From an uncultured Holophagaceae bacterium (GTDB lineage: Bacteria; Acidobacteriota; Holophagae; Holophagales; Holophagaceae), in contig CAIZZF010000029.1 of NCBI GenBank assembly GCA_903937385.1, forward strand, positions 51,611 through 115,610: DNA of 64,000 bases, read 5' to 3'. Shown here piece by piece: positions 43,172 to 51,976 of this stretch. The notes beneath the pieces are model-generated. The model saw only the letters and a program-made list of their open reading frames with translations. It had not been told where the DNA came from and made no database searches. The position numbers and the translations under genes were made by a program. Every line of letters begins with the position of its first letter. Position 1 is the first letter of the stretch.

Positions 43172-45583
43172 ATGGACGCCACCCCCATCCGGGTCCTCGT
43201 GGTCGAGGACGATCCCGCCCATGCAGAGGCCATCGGGCGGGCTCTGGAAGGCGTCGATCCGGTCTATCAGGTCCAGGTCGTAGAGACGCTGGCCGACTGC
43301 CGGGAGGCCCTGCGCGCCTGCCTCCCGGACCTGGCGCTGGTGGACATGAACCTTCCCGACGGTCAGGCCCTGGAGCTGCTCCGGGGCTGGAGCGAGGCGG
43401 CGCCGATCCCCGTCCTGGTCATGACCAGCTTTGGCAGCGAGCAGATGGCGGTGGATGTCCTGAGGGCCGGCGCCCTCGACTACCTGGTCAAGTCCCCGGA
43501 GTCCTTCCAGGACCTGCGCCACTCCCTGGGACGGGCCCTGCGCGAGTGGGGCACCAAGCAGGACCACCGGCGGACCCAGGAGGCCTTGAACCACAACCGG
43601 CTGGAGATGGAGGCCATCTACCAGAACGCCCCGGTGATGATGTGCCGCCTGGACCCCGGGTTCCAGATCATCGACACCAACCGGGCCTTCGAGGCCTACA
43701 CCGGCCTCTCCGAGGCGCTGCTGAGATCCCTGGGCTTCGGCCGTGCCCTCGGCTGCGTCCAGGCCATGGAGGAGCCCCTGGGCTGCGGCACGGGGTTGGC
43801 CTGCGGCCAGTGTGCGGTGCAGCTGTCCGCCCGGCGCGTCCTGGAGACGGGCCAGCCGGAGACCGGCCTCAGCTACCGCACCACCGTCAACCAGCAGGGC
43901 GTCATCCGCGTGGTGGCCTTCCGGGCCTCCCTGGCCCTGATCCAGGCCGCCGGCAGGACTGTGTTCCTGCTCTGCCTGGAGGATGAGACCGAGCGGGAGC
44001 AGGCCAAGACCGCGCTCCGGGAGAGTCAGTCGCTCTTCGAGTCTGTGGCCAACAGCTCGCCAGCCATGATCTGGCTCACGGGGCCGGACAAGCGCCTCAG
44101 CTGGTTCAACGACCGCTTCCTGACCTTCGTCGGGCTGAGCCTGGAGGAGCTGAGGACAGCCGGCCTGCAGGCCGTCGTCCATCCCGAGGATCTGCTGCGC
44201 TGCGCCCGGACCTACCTGGCGGCCTGGGAGGCGCGGCATCCCTTCCGGATGGAATATCGGCTCCGGCGCCATGACGCGGAGTACCAGTGGGTCATCGACG
44301 AGGGCCACCCCCGCCATGACTCTACGGGCGCCTTCGTGGGCTACATCGGCTCCTGCCTCGACATCACCGAACACCGGCAGTGGGAAAGCACCCGCCTGGA
44401 GCTCGAGCGGCGGCTCCTCCACGCTCAGAAGCTGGAGAGCCTCGGCGTCATGGCCGGGGGCATCGCCCACGACTTCAACAACCTCCTCATGGCCATGCTG
44501 GCGAACCTGGAGTTGGCCCTGCACACTCAGGGCGGTGACTCACCCGCCCGCCCCTTTCTGGAGCGGAGCCTGCAGGCGAACCGCCGGGCCGCGGACCTGG
44601 TACGCCAGATGCTGGCCTTCTCGGGCCGGGGCAGCTTCGATGTGAAGGACCTGGACCTCAACGAAGTGGTCGAGGAGAACGTGCACCTGTTCCGGGTGGG
44701 ACTCTCCCGGACCATCACCCTGAACCTCAACCTGACCGCGGCCCTGCCGCACACCCACGCCGATCCAGGGCAGGTCCAGCAGGTGGTTATGAACCTCATC
44801 ACCAACGCCTCCGAAGCCATCGGCCAACAGCCGGGCACGGTCTCGATCGCCACGGGCGTCCTGGATGCGGACGAAGCCTACCTCGCGGGCAGCCGCCTCG
44901 ACGAGAAGCCAGCCCCGGGCCGCTACGTCTTCGTCGAGGTGGATGACACGGGCTCCGGCATGGACCAGGACACCCTGAGCCGGCTCTTCGATCCCTTCTT
45001 CACCACCAAGTTCACTGGTCGCGGCCTGGGCATGTCCGCGGTGCTGGGCATCGTCCGGGGCCACCATGGTGCGCTGAGGATCGACAGCCATCCCGGCCAG
45101 GGCACCAACATCCGGGTCCTCTTCCCGGTCAGCAGCTGCCCCGCTTCGGCCGCAGCACACCCCAGGCAGGCCCTGGTGGCAACCGACACGCCCGGGATCG
45201 AAGCCCAGAGCTCCGACCTGGTCCTGATCGTGGACGATGATGATCTGGTCCGGGACGCTACAGCCGCCATGCTGGCCTACCTGGGGTTCCGCACGCTGCT
45301 GGCCGCCGACGGCACGGAGGCCCTTGCCCTCTACCTTGAGCATGCCGAAGCGATCGACTGGGTGCTGCTGGACCTCACCATGCCAGAGCTGAGCGGCGCC
45401 GATACCTTCCGGGCCCTGCGCGACCTCAACCCCGGGGTCCGGGTGGTGCTCATCAGCGGCTACAGCCAGCAGGACGCCACCTGGCAGTTTGGCGACCAGA
45501 TCCCCTCCGGGTTCCTCCAGAAGCCCTTCGAGCTGCCCGCCCTCCAGGCGCTCATCCAGGAGATCCAGCCCCGTCTGGCCTAG
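43172..45583 (+). CDS. Hybrid REC-PAS-PAS-histidine kinase-REC protein
   Basis: 803 aa from ATG 43172. An N-terminal receiver (about 1-125; Asp in LALVDMNLPDG) is followed by PAS1 (about 145-275), PAS2 (285-405), HisKA with AGGIAHDFNNLL (about 433), HATPase (520-655) and a C-terminal receiver (685-800; LLDLTMPELSG). PAS1 holds four closely spaced cysteines in the pattern C-x9-C-x5-C-x2-C (from ALGCVQ to CGQCAVQ), which could bind metal or sense redox. No membrane segment. With both ends carrying receivers it is built for phosphorelay with the adjacent single-domain regulator and kinase. Confidence 0.9.
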   Translation: MDATPIRVLVVEDDPAHAEAIGRALEGVDPVYQVQVVETLADCREALRACLPDLALVDMNLPDGQALELLRGWSEAAPIPVLVMTSFGSEQMAVDVLRAGALDYLVKSPESFQDLRHSLGRALREWGTKQDHRRTQEALNHNRLEMEAIYQNAPVMMCRLDPGFQIIDTNRAFEAYTGLSEALLRSLGFGRALGCVQAMEEPLGCGTGLACGQCAVQLSARRVLETGQPETGLSYRTTVNQQGVIRVVAFRASLALIQAAGRTVFLLCLEDETEREQAKTALRESQSLFESVANSSPAMIWLTGPDKRLSWFNDRFLTFVGLSLEELRTAGLQAVVHPEDLLRCARTYLAAWEARHPFRMEYRLRRHDAEYQWVIDEGHPRHDSTGAFVGYIGSCLDITEHRQWESTRLELERRLLHAQKLESLGVMAGGIAHDFNNLLMAMLANLELALHTQGGDSPARPFLERSLQANRRAADLVRQMLAFSGRGSFDVKDLDLNEVVEENVHLFRVGLSRTITLNLNLTAALPHTHADPGQVQQVVMNLITNASEAIGQQPGTVSIATGVLDADEAYLAGSRLDEKPAPGRYVFVEVDDTGSGMDQDTLSRLFDPFFTTKFTGRGLGMSAVLGIVRGHHGALRIDSHPGQGTNIRVLFPVSSCPASAAAHPRQALVATDTPGIEAQSSDLVLIVDDDDLVRDATAAMLAYLGFRTLLAADGTEALALYLEHAEAIDWVLLDLTMPELSGADTFRALRDLNPGVRVVLISGYSQQDATWQFGDQIPSGFLQKPFELPALQALIQEIQPRLA

Positions 45584-45804
45584 GCGTGGCAGAACCGCCA
45601 AGGGCCAGGCGAGTCTAAATCGAATGATTTATACCAATAATTGATTACTTTTGTGTCCGTTGTGGCTTGCGGCCTGCAGGCTCTGACCTATCTTGAGGGC
45701 ACCCGAGGTCGGTTCCCTGGTTGGCCTACCGAGGCGGGCGAGCGGAAGCTACGGTCCCTCTGCCACCAGCGGCCTGGGCTTGAATGTCTCCTGGGAGGTG
45801 GGTT

Positions 45805-46053
45805 GTGTTCTCCGAAGAGCTCATCATGGAACTGACGGCCAACACCCCCAGTGGCGGCGGGTTCTGGCTGGGCGGCAACTTCATCATCGTGCGCAGTGGC
45901 CCTGACTGGTGGGAGTGGAAGGCCTGGGGCCAGGTCTTCTTCGACCCCTATGACCTTGTCGAAGCCCTCGCCCGAAGGAAGACCCTGGGCTTCCGGCGGA
46001 GCCGCCCGCAGACCCTGGCCCATCCGGTCCGCAGCCTGGAGCCGAGGGTCTAG
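45805..46053 (+). CDS. Small protein, family A (copy 1), function unknown
   Basis: 82 aa from GTG 45805, with GGGAGG 6 bp upstream; ATG 45784 and ATG 45826 are alternatives. It shares a core with the protein at 47615-47875: by eye about 24 identities in 50 positions, in the pattern LTxNTPxGGxFxLG, VR, D-W-EW, G, DPxDLxEA. Three Trp cluster in DWWEWKAW. No signal peptide, membrane helix or metal motif. The conserved pattern and ribosome binding site argue that it is a real gene. It converges with hisC, overlapping by 4 bp. I recognise no known domain. Confidence 0.6.
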   Translation: MFSEELIMELTANTPSGGGFWLGGNFIIVRSGPDWWEWKAWGQVFFDPYDLVEALARRKTLGFRRSRPQTLAHPVRSLEPRV

Positions 46054-47129
46054 CGGCCCAGGATCTCTGTCAGCGCCTCGACCAGGGTCTGGCACTGCTC
46101 ATCCGTGCCCACGGTGATCCGGAGGTGCTGGTCAATCCGCGGCAGGCGGAAGTGCCGGACGATGATGGCCCGCTGGCGCAGCTCCGCGGCGAGGGTGGCG
46201 GCATCCCGGCCAGGGTGGCGCGCGAAGATGAAGTTGGCGGTGGAGGGCAGCACTTCGAAGCCCAGCGCGGTCATCTGCGCGACCAGCCCCTGGCGCGTGG
46301 CGATGACCCTCCGGCAACAGTCCTGAAAGTGGTCCACGTCCAGCACGGAGGCCACCGCACCCGCCAGGGCCAGGCGGTCGAGTGGGTAGGAGTTGAAGCT
46401 GTTCTTCACCCGCTCCAGCGCCTCGATGAGCTCCGGGTGGCCCACCGCGAAGCCCACCCGCAGACCGGCCAGGGAGCGGCTCTTGGAAAAGGTCTGGACC
46501 ACCAGCAGGTTCGGATGACGGTCCACCAGGCCGACCGCGCTCTCGCCGCCAAAGTCGACGTAGGCCTCGTCCACCACCACCACGGCATCCGGGTTCCCGG
46601 CGGCGATGCGCTCGACACCTGCCAGCGGAACAGGGCAGCCCGTAGGTGCGTTGGGGTTGGGAAAGATGATCCCGCCCGCGCACTCGTCCGGCGTGGGCAG
46701 ATAGTCCTCCACGCGCATGGAGAAGTCCTCCGCCAGGGGGCGGGTCCGCGAGGCGATGCCGTAGAGGCCGCAGTAGACGGGGTAGAAGCTGTAGGTGATG
46801 TCCGGGAACCACAGCGGCCGCTCCTGCTTGAGCAGCGCCTGGAACACGTGGGCCAGCACCTCGTCGGAGCCGTTGCCCACAAAAACCTGGTCCGGGCGGA
46901 CCTGCAGGTGCGTCGCCAGGGCGCCCTTCAGGGCCTCGCTGTTCGGGTCCGGGTAGAGCCGCAGAGCATCCCCCGTGGCGGCCTGGATGGCCTCCAGGGC
47001 CCGGGGTGAGGGGCCGTAGGGATTCTCGTTCGTGTTGAGCTTGACGATGCGTGCCTGCTTTGGCTGCTCGCCAGGTACGTACGGGGTCAAGGTGCGAACG
47101 ACGGGACTCCAGAATCGGCTCATGGTCAC
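46050..47129 (-). CDS. hisC: Histidinol-phosphate aminotransferase
   Basis: 359 aa, normal length. It transfers an amino group from glutamate to imidazole acetol phosphate in histidine synthesis, using PLP. Seen are the substrate loop [32 protein letters not shown] with the PLP-contacting Asp, and the Lys-bearing [14 protein letters not shown]. No other his genes are in the window, so the pathway is scattered. Related aminotransferases can also act on aromatic amino acids. It is flanked on both sides by copies of an unknown small-protein family. Confidence 0.9.
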   Translation of the reverse strand: MTMSRFWSPVVRTLTPYVPGEQPKQARIVKLNTNENPYGPSPRALEAIQAATGDALRLYPDPNSEALKGALATHLQVRPDQVFVGNGSDEVLAHVFQALLKQERPLWFPDITYSFYPVYCGLYGIASRTRPLAEDFSMRVEDYLPTPDECAGGIIFPNPNAPTGCPVPLAGVERIAAGNPDAVVVVDEAYVDFGGESAVGLVDRHPNLLVVQTFSKSRSLAGLRVGFAVGHPELIEALERVKNSFNSYPLDRLALAGAVASVLDVDHFQDCCRRVIATRQGLVAQMTALGFEVLPSTANFIFARHPGRDAATLAAELRQRAIIVRHFRLPRIDQHLRITVGTDEQCQTLVEALTEILGR

Positions 47130-47349
47130 TTCAGTCAGAGGGTGGTGAGCAGCGGGCCGCGGGCGGCGAGGCCAGCAGGTTCATTCCCAACGCCAGGCAG
47201 CAGGAAGGCCAGCCCATCGTACCACGCCCCAGGGTCCTACCTGTTTCCCACTACCCCGACTACCGGGTACCCGGGATGGCCAGCCCAGTCAGAACCCCTA
47301 TTCTTGGGTTCCATTCCAGCGATATGGGCCTCCTGCCCCAGAGGACCTT

Positions 47350-47577
47350 ATGAAGAACAAGGAATTCTTGATCAAGTGCGCCTGGTGTGACGCCATCAAC
47401 GTCAACAGCGTCTGGTTGCCTAAGACGCTCGAGCGGTTCGTCATCAAGGCGTGGCCCCACGCCCTCATCTCCCACGGCATCTGCAACAAGTGCCTGAAGA
47501 GCCATTTTCTGCTGGCCTACCACGAGACCGCCCTGCACCGCGGGGCCTCCGGAGGCCGCCCCCGAACGGGTTTGTGA
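47350..47577 (+). CDS. Small two-CxxC putative zinc-binding protein
   Basis: 75 aa with a GAGG shortly before the ATG. Two Cys pairs (CAWC at about residue 10 and CNKC at about 46) would form a zinc ribbon of the treble-clef/rubredoxin-knuckle kind. Between them lie VWLPKTLERFV and the His-containing HALISHGI. No known family comes to mind. It lies between hisC and the second small-protein copy, 37 bp before the latter, so those two could be one transcript. Confidence 0.6.
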   Translation: MKNKEFLIKCAWCDAINVNSVWLPKTLERFVIKAWPHALISHGICNKCLKSHFLLAYHETALHRGASGGRPRTGL

Positions 47578-47614
47578 AAAGACTCATTGATCGGCGCACT
47601 CAAAGGAGGCACTG

Positions 47615-47875
47615 ATGGGCTCCGGCCACGGTTCGCTCGAAAGCAGGATTCTCGTCCTGACCATGAACACGCCCACCGGCGGCACCTTCAGACTTGGCAA
47701 GCACACCTTCTCGGTGCGGCTCATCAATGACTTCTGGGAGTGGGAATACCAGGGGGTGACCTACGCTGACCCCAAGGATCTGGCCGAAGCCATGCTGGAG
47801 CGGGAGCGGGTCGCCTCGGGGCTTGTCCTGCAGGATCTCTGGGACCTCATCCGAGCTGAGCGGGCGCGTCTCTAG
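47615..47875 (+). CDS. Small protein, family A (copy 2), function unknown
   Basis: 86 aa with AGGAGG 7 bp before the ATG. It is homologous to the protein at 45805-46053 (shared NTPxGGxFxLG, WEW, DPxDLxEA). The C-terminus is a predicted helix (LQDLWDLIRAERARL) that copy 1 lacks. No signal peptide or membrane segment. The central FWEWEYQGVTYADP looks like two short beta strands with an aromatic turn. Function unknown; likely cytosolic. Confidence 0.65.
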   Translation: MGSGHGSLESRILVLTMNTPTGGTFRLGKHTFSVRLINDFWEWEYQGVTYADPKDLAEAMLERERVASGLVLQDLWDLIRAERARL

Positions 47876-47924
47876 GCGCCGCGACGAGGATGGATGGGGA
47901 CTTGGACTCGGGCCACCGCCAGGC

Positions 47925-48386
47925 TCAGTGCTTCCCGGGAGCCACGCCGGCCTTGGCGGCGGAGAGGGGCGTGCCGACCTCGCCGAGGTAGATCACCAGA
48001 ATCCGGAGCGGGCCCTCGCCGAGGTTGGTCCCGCGGTGCCAGGTGTTCACCACTTCCGCAAAGGACTCCCCCGCGCTGAAACTTTTCGTCGTGCCGTTCT
48101 CCAGCTCGAGGCGCACCTTCCCTTCGAGCACGTAGGCAATGTTGTTGACGGGGTGGAGGTGCCAGGCGGTGGCTGAACCCGCGGGAATCTCGACGACGAC
48201 GGACTGGATCTCAGGGCTGCCGGACTTGGAATAGGTGATGGGCGCCCCGTTCCAGGTGGTGGTGGTCTTGAGCAGCGAGGTCGAGGTCACTGCCAGCGCC
48301 GCCTTGGGAGCCTGGGCGGCGAGCGCCGAGCCGCAGCCTGAAATCAGCAGCGCGGTCGCGAGGGAGAGGCGGGTCGGCAGGGTCAT
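47925..48386 (-). CDS. Exported cupin domain protein
   Basis: 153 aa. A signal peptide (about 1-23, ...GSALAAQ) directs export; an ISGC just before the cleavage site could instead be a lipobox. The remainder is one cupin barrel with metal-ligand motifs HLHPVNNIAYVLEG and, later, VVNTWHRG. Single-domain cupins have diverse roles (small-molecule binding, dioxygenase, isomerase), so no reaction is assigned. TGGAG lies upstream of the ATG. Divergent from the MFS pseudogene. Confidence 0.8.
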   Translation of the reverse strand: MTLPTRLSLATALLISGCGSALAAQAPKAALAVTSTSLLKTTTTWNGAPITYSKSGSPEIQSVVVEIPAGSATAWHLHPVNNIAYVLEGKVRLELENGTTKSFSAGESFAEVVNTWHRGTNLGEGPLRILVIYLGEVGTPLSAAKAGVAPGKH

Positions 48387-48556
48387 GAGCGCTCCAGGGG
48401 AAGAGACAACCGTGGGAAGGAATTCAACCAGCCTACCGGCACCGACGCCAGAAAACCCCTGTCCCGCCGCCGCGTGGGCGTGGTTCGATGGGTCATGCTG
48501 GTTGCCGCCCTTACCCTGCCCCTCTGGCCAATCCCTCCTGCCCTCGGGGCGCGACG

Positions 48557-49045
48557 GTGAGCCGTTTCGTCTGGGGCGAGGTCACGGGCCGCCAGTGGGC
48601 GGTGCTGGCGGGAGCCACCTTTGGCTATGGGTTCTATTACGTCTGCCGCCTCAGCCTCGCCGTGGTGAAGGCCCCCCTGGTGTCTACCGGCGTGTTGACG
48701 GAAGCCCAGGTCGGCATCGCCGGATCGGCCCTCTTCTTCACCTACGCCGCAGGCAAGTTCGCCAATGGGGTGCTGGCGGACCGCCTGAACCTCCGCCTGC
48801 TGCTGGCCCTGGGCCTGGTCGGCTCGGCGCTGGTGAACCTGGCCCTTGGCTGTACCGGGGGCTGGCTCATCTTCGCGGGCTTCGCCACCTTTGGGGGCTG
48901 AACGGCTGGCTGCCGCCCACGGGCGCCAGCGCCTGCATCGTGGGCCTCACCCGCTGGTTCAAGCTGCGCCAGCGGGGCACCTGCCGCGGCCTCCGGAGCG
49001 CCAGCCACAACCTCGGCAAGGGCCTCACCTTCCTGGCGTGGCACA
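48557..49045 (+). pseudogene. MFS transporter (GlpT/UhpC-like) pseudogene, frameshifted and truncated
   Basis: From a GTG at 48557 the frame encodes about 115 residues of a GlpT/UhpC-type MFS protein (YGFYYVCRLSLA; GKFANGVLADRLNLR) and then stops at 48899-48901. One base is missing near 48890: in the shifted frame the text resumes as WGLNGWLPPTGAS and goes on through RQRGTCRGLRSASHNLGKG, the family's next helices. Similarity ends near 49045, so about 70% of the transporter is lost. The family moves organophosphates such as glycerol-3-phosphate. It cannot be functional here. Confidence 0.8.
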
Positions 49046-49361
49046 TGCAGCGGCGGCGGGTCCCGGGATCCCTCCGGATCAAGCCCCCTCAAGTCGCCGT
49101 TAGCAACACACCGAGTAAGGGTTCAGGGAAAATTCCCTGCAAATGGGGTCAAACACACCACGCTTGCAGGGAGGCGATGCAAGCCTACGGCCTTCTTGAG
49201 GACGGACCAGGCAACCCTCCCAACTTTCTGAGCATGACCCTCGGCCAGAAAGCAGGAAGCCCTCCACCGAAGTAGGACCTTCTAGAGACAGCCGCTGCCC
49301 GGGCTGTTCCAGTCGTGAGTCCAGGCGGTCGATTCAGGCGGGCGCGGAGTTGAAGGGAGGG
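49046..49361. other. Gene-free junction after the pseudogene
   Basis: About 315 bases with no supported gene. The transporter similarity stops abruptly at the left edge, suggesting a deletion or insertion scar. A short 7-bp inverted repeat with a 2-base loop lies near 49125-49140. I find no transposase remnant. Confidence 0.5.
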
Positions 49362-51722
49362 TCAGGGACAGCCTCGGTCTCCTGCAAGCGACTCAAGACA
49401 CGCCTTCAGGTCAGTGATGCTGAATGGCTTTGGGAGCAGGAGGACGGAGGGGTGGATCTTGCTTAGATCCAGTGCGGCTTGGTCCGTCCGACCTGAGGAC
49501 AGCAGGACATGAACCCCTGGAAGCAGCTCTCTCAGACGAGGCAGTGTCCCGGCCCCACCCATTCCCGGCATGTTCATGTCCAAGATCACCGCCTCGGGCC
49601 TCAGCCCCGCCTCGATCAGGGCCAGTGCCTCCTCACCGCTCGAACTCGTGGTTACAGCATGGCCCAAGGTCTGAACCACCATTCCCGTGGCACTCCTGAT
49701 GAGTTCATCATCATCGACCAGGAGGATTCTCAGCGTTTGCGCAGGTGCAGCCGTCCGGGTCCCGGCATCAGCTTCGTGCTCAGTCCTCACGGGTTCGCTG
49801 GCCGGAAACTGTATCGTCACCCGTGTTCCTCGGCCAGGCTGGCTCTGGATCTCGATCAGCCCCCGATGGGCCTTTACAGTCTTGTAGACCATGGTGAGGC
49901 CCAGTCCCGTTCCCTTGCCCACACCCTTGGTCGTGAAGAAGGGATCCATGGCCTTCTCAAGAACCTCTTTGGACATTCCAAGCCCTGTGTCTTCGATGAT
50001 GACCTCGGCCCACTCCCTGCCGATATTCCGGGTCTGGATGGAAAGGGTGCCGTTCTCGGGCATGGCATCCACGGCATTGACGCAGAGGTTCATGAAAGCG
50101 TGGGACAAGGCACCTGCTTCCCCTCTGATTGGCAGGAGGTCCGCTTCGAGGTCCAGTCGAAGCTCCACCCTGGCCAGCGTTGTCCGTGCCAGGAGGTCTG
50201 CATCGTCCTTGAGGATGGCATTCAGATCCAGAGCTCGTTCTTCAGCCTGACTCTGCCGGGCAAACGACAGGAGCCCTCTCACCATCTCCCCGCCACGGGT
50301 GGCCGCCTTGACAATGGTCTCGAAGGACTTGTGGGCGGGGCTTCCTGGGGGTTGGATATGAACATTGGCTGAGGCTATGCCCAGAATGGCCCCCAGCACA
50401 TTGTTCATGTCATGAGCAATGCCCCCTGACAGGTTCCCGAGGCTCTCCATCTTCTGGGCTTGTTGGAGCTGTTGCTGCAGTCTTAAGTTGACCTCCTCGG
50501 CCAGTCTGCGCTCCGTGATGTCCTGGATCGTGCCAATGCACTGGGTTGTCCTGCCCTCCGCGTCCAAGACCAGGGTCCCGGTGGCGAATACCGTGCGCAC
50601 GGAACCATCGGGGCGAACCACGCGGTATTCGAGGGGAGTCGTCCCCCCTTGGCTGCGCGTCTTATTCATCACTTCGATGAAGGCTTCCTTGTCGTCAGGA
50701 TGGACAATCTCCAGGAATAGGTCTGGGCTTCCATCATAGGTCTCTGGATCCAGGCCCGTGATGCGGTAGATCTCGGGCGACCATTCCACCTTGTTAGTCT
50801 GAAGATCCCAGTGCCAACTGCCGACATGGGCGAGCCTCTGCGCCTCGATGAGGGTCTTCCGGCTCATCTCCAGAGCCTCTTCAGCCTGCTTGCGCCGGGT
50901 GATGTCTTCAATCACGCACACGCCGCCGGTGACCCGCCCTTCCCGGTCCCGCAGAGCAATGCCATGCATGCGCCCCCAAACCACCTGTCCGCCCTTGTGC
51001 AGATACCTCTTCTCGATCTGATAGGAGGCGCGCGTTTGCGTGGTCAACGCCTCAATCAGTGCCTCTTCGGCAGCGACATCGTCGGGGTGGGTGTAATCCT
51101 TGTAGTTTCTGCAGGCGAGCTCTTCATTCGAATAACCGACCAGCTCCTGGAAGGCGCGATTGCTGATCAATACGGCACCATCCGTGGGGCCGGTCACGGT
51201 CGCGACGACGATGCCGATCGTGTTGCTGTCAAAGATGGCACGGAACAGGTCCTCACTCTTGCGCAGCTCTTCCTCGATCCGCCTGAGCTCGGTGATGTCC
51301 AGGAACGTGGTCATCACCTGATAGGGGGTGTCCTCACCAGGATGGAAGAGGGGGGTGGCGGAGATGGTGATCCAGTTTGTCCGTTTCTTGTTCGGGTTGA
51401 ACACCCCCATGATCGCTTCGCCCGGCAGGCCGGATCGCAGGGCCTTCATGGCCGGATGGTCCTCTTCCGGGAAGGGGGAGCCGTCTTCGTGGAGGGCCTT
51501 CCCGCTTGGGTCGATGCTCTTGCGGCCCACCATCTGCTCAAAGGAAAGACCGAGCACATTCTCGGCAGCCGGGTTGGCCGTGAGGATGTTCCCCTCCGCG
51601 TCCTGAAACACGATTCCAAAGGGCACCAGCCGCAAGAGCGACTGGACGCCCTCCAGGCCGTTTCCGTGGACAGCTAGGACACCGGAGGAAATCAGGTTGT
51701 TTGAGCCATCCTGGGCAGGCAT
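49362..51722 (-). CDS. Triple-PAS hybrid histidine kinase with C-terminal receiver
   Basis: 786 aa with a strong GAGGAGGAG before the ATG. Three PAS domains (about 25-150, 160-285, 295-415) precede HisKA (SLGNLSGGIAHDMNNVLGAI), HATPase (AFMNLCVNAVDAMPENG; DPFFTTKGVGKGTGLGL) and a receiver (about 665-780; ILDMNMPGMGG, LLPKPFS). No membrane helix. The kinase and receiver parts are closely similar to those of the kinase at 53691-56987, so the two are paralogues. GC content is somewhat lower than the genes up to 46 kb. Confidence 0.9.
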   Translation of the reverse strand: MPAQDGSNNLISSGVLAVHGNGLEGVQSLLRLVPFGIVFQDAEGNILTANPAAENVLGLSFEQMVGRKSIDPSGKALHEDGSPFPEEDHPAMKALRSGLPGEAIMGVFNPNKKRTNWITISATPLFHPGEDTPYQVMTTFLDITELRRIEEELRKSEDLFRAIFDSNTIGIVVATVTGPTDGAVLISNRAFQELVGYSNEELACRNYKDYTHPDDVAAEEALIEALTTQTRASYQIEKRYLHKGGQVVWGRMHGIALRDREGRVTGGVCVIEDITRRKQAEEALEMSRKTLIEAQRLAHVGSWHWDLQTNKVEWSPEIYRITGLDPETYDGSPDLFLEIVHPDDKEAFIEVMNKTRSQGGTTPLEYRVVRPDGSVRTVFATGTLVLDAEGRTTQCIGTIQDITERRLAEEVNLRLQQQLQQAQKMESLGNLSGGIAHDMNNVLGAILGIASANVHIQPPGSPAHKSFETIVKAATRGGEMVRGLLSFARQSQAEERALDLNAILKDDADLLARTTLARVELRLDLEADLLPIRGEAGALSHAFMNLCVNAVDAMPENGTLSIQTRNIGREWAEVIIEDTGLGMSKEVLEKAMDPFFTTKGVGKGTGLGLTMVYKTVKAHRGLIEIQSQPGRGTRVTIQFPASEPVRTEHEADAGTRTAAPAQTLRILLVDDDELIRSATGMVVQTLGHAVTTSSSGEEALALIEAGLRPEAVILDMNMPGMGGAGTLPRLRELLPGVHVLLSSGRTDQAALDLSKIHPSVLLLPKPFSITDLKACLESLAGDRGCP

Positions 51723-51870
51723 GTCTCCTCCTCAGTCCACAGATGGTGAAGACTGTTATGCCAGATATCGTCCTGAGCGGAGGTGGGGTAAATATTGACT
51801 ACTAATGGGCGTATCTTGCCCAACCAGCTCCTGCCATTTCCGATGGGCTGCCTTTCCGGAAGGACCTCAG

Positions 51871-51958
51871 CTTAGCTTCTGCTGGGGCGGCTTCGCTCGG
51901 GTCCCCTACTCCGGCTACCTCTTTAGCAACCCTGGGGGCGAAGCTCGTTTACGCTAAG
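51871..51958. repeat. Nested inverted repeats upstream of the TAXI gene
   Basis: Outer arms CTTAGC (51871-51876) and GCTAAG (51953-51958) enclose inner arms GCTTCGC (51890-51896) and GCGAAGC (51938-51944), with further C/G-run complementarity between. The structure ends 18 bp before the TAXI start codon. It could be a transcript leader, a REP-like palindrome or a recombination site; no known riboswitch core is recognised. Confidence 0.5.
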
Positions 51959-51976
51959 ATACGGCTGGGGGGGTCT

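Noticed and set aside
47263..47274. 12-bp perfect palindrome CCGGGTACCCGG upstream of the CxxC gene
   Set aside because: Short and GC-rich, with no second copy or promoter context noticed; chance is plausible.
51871..51958. Possible integron attC site
   Set aside because: The ends (CTTAGC/GCTAAG) do not fit the RYYYAAC/GTTRRRY core, and no integron integrase is present.
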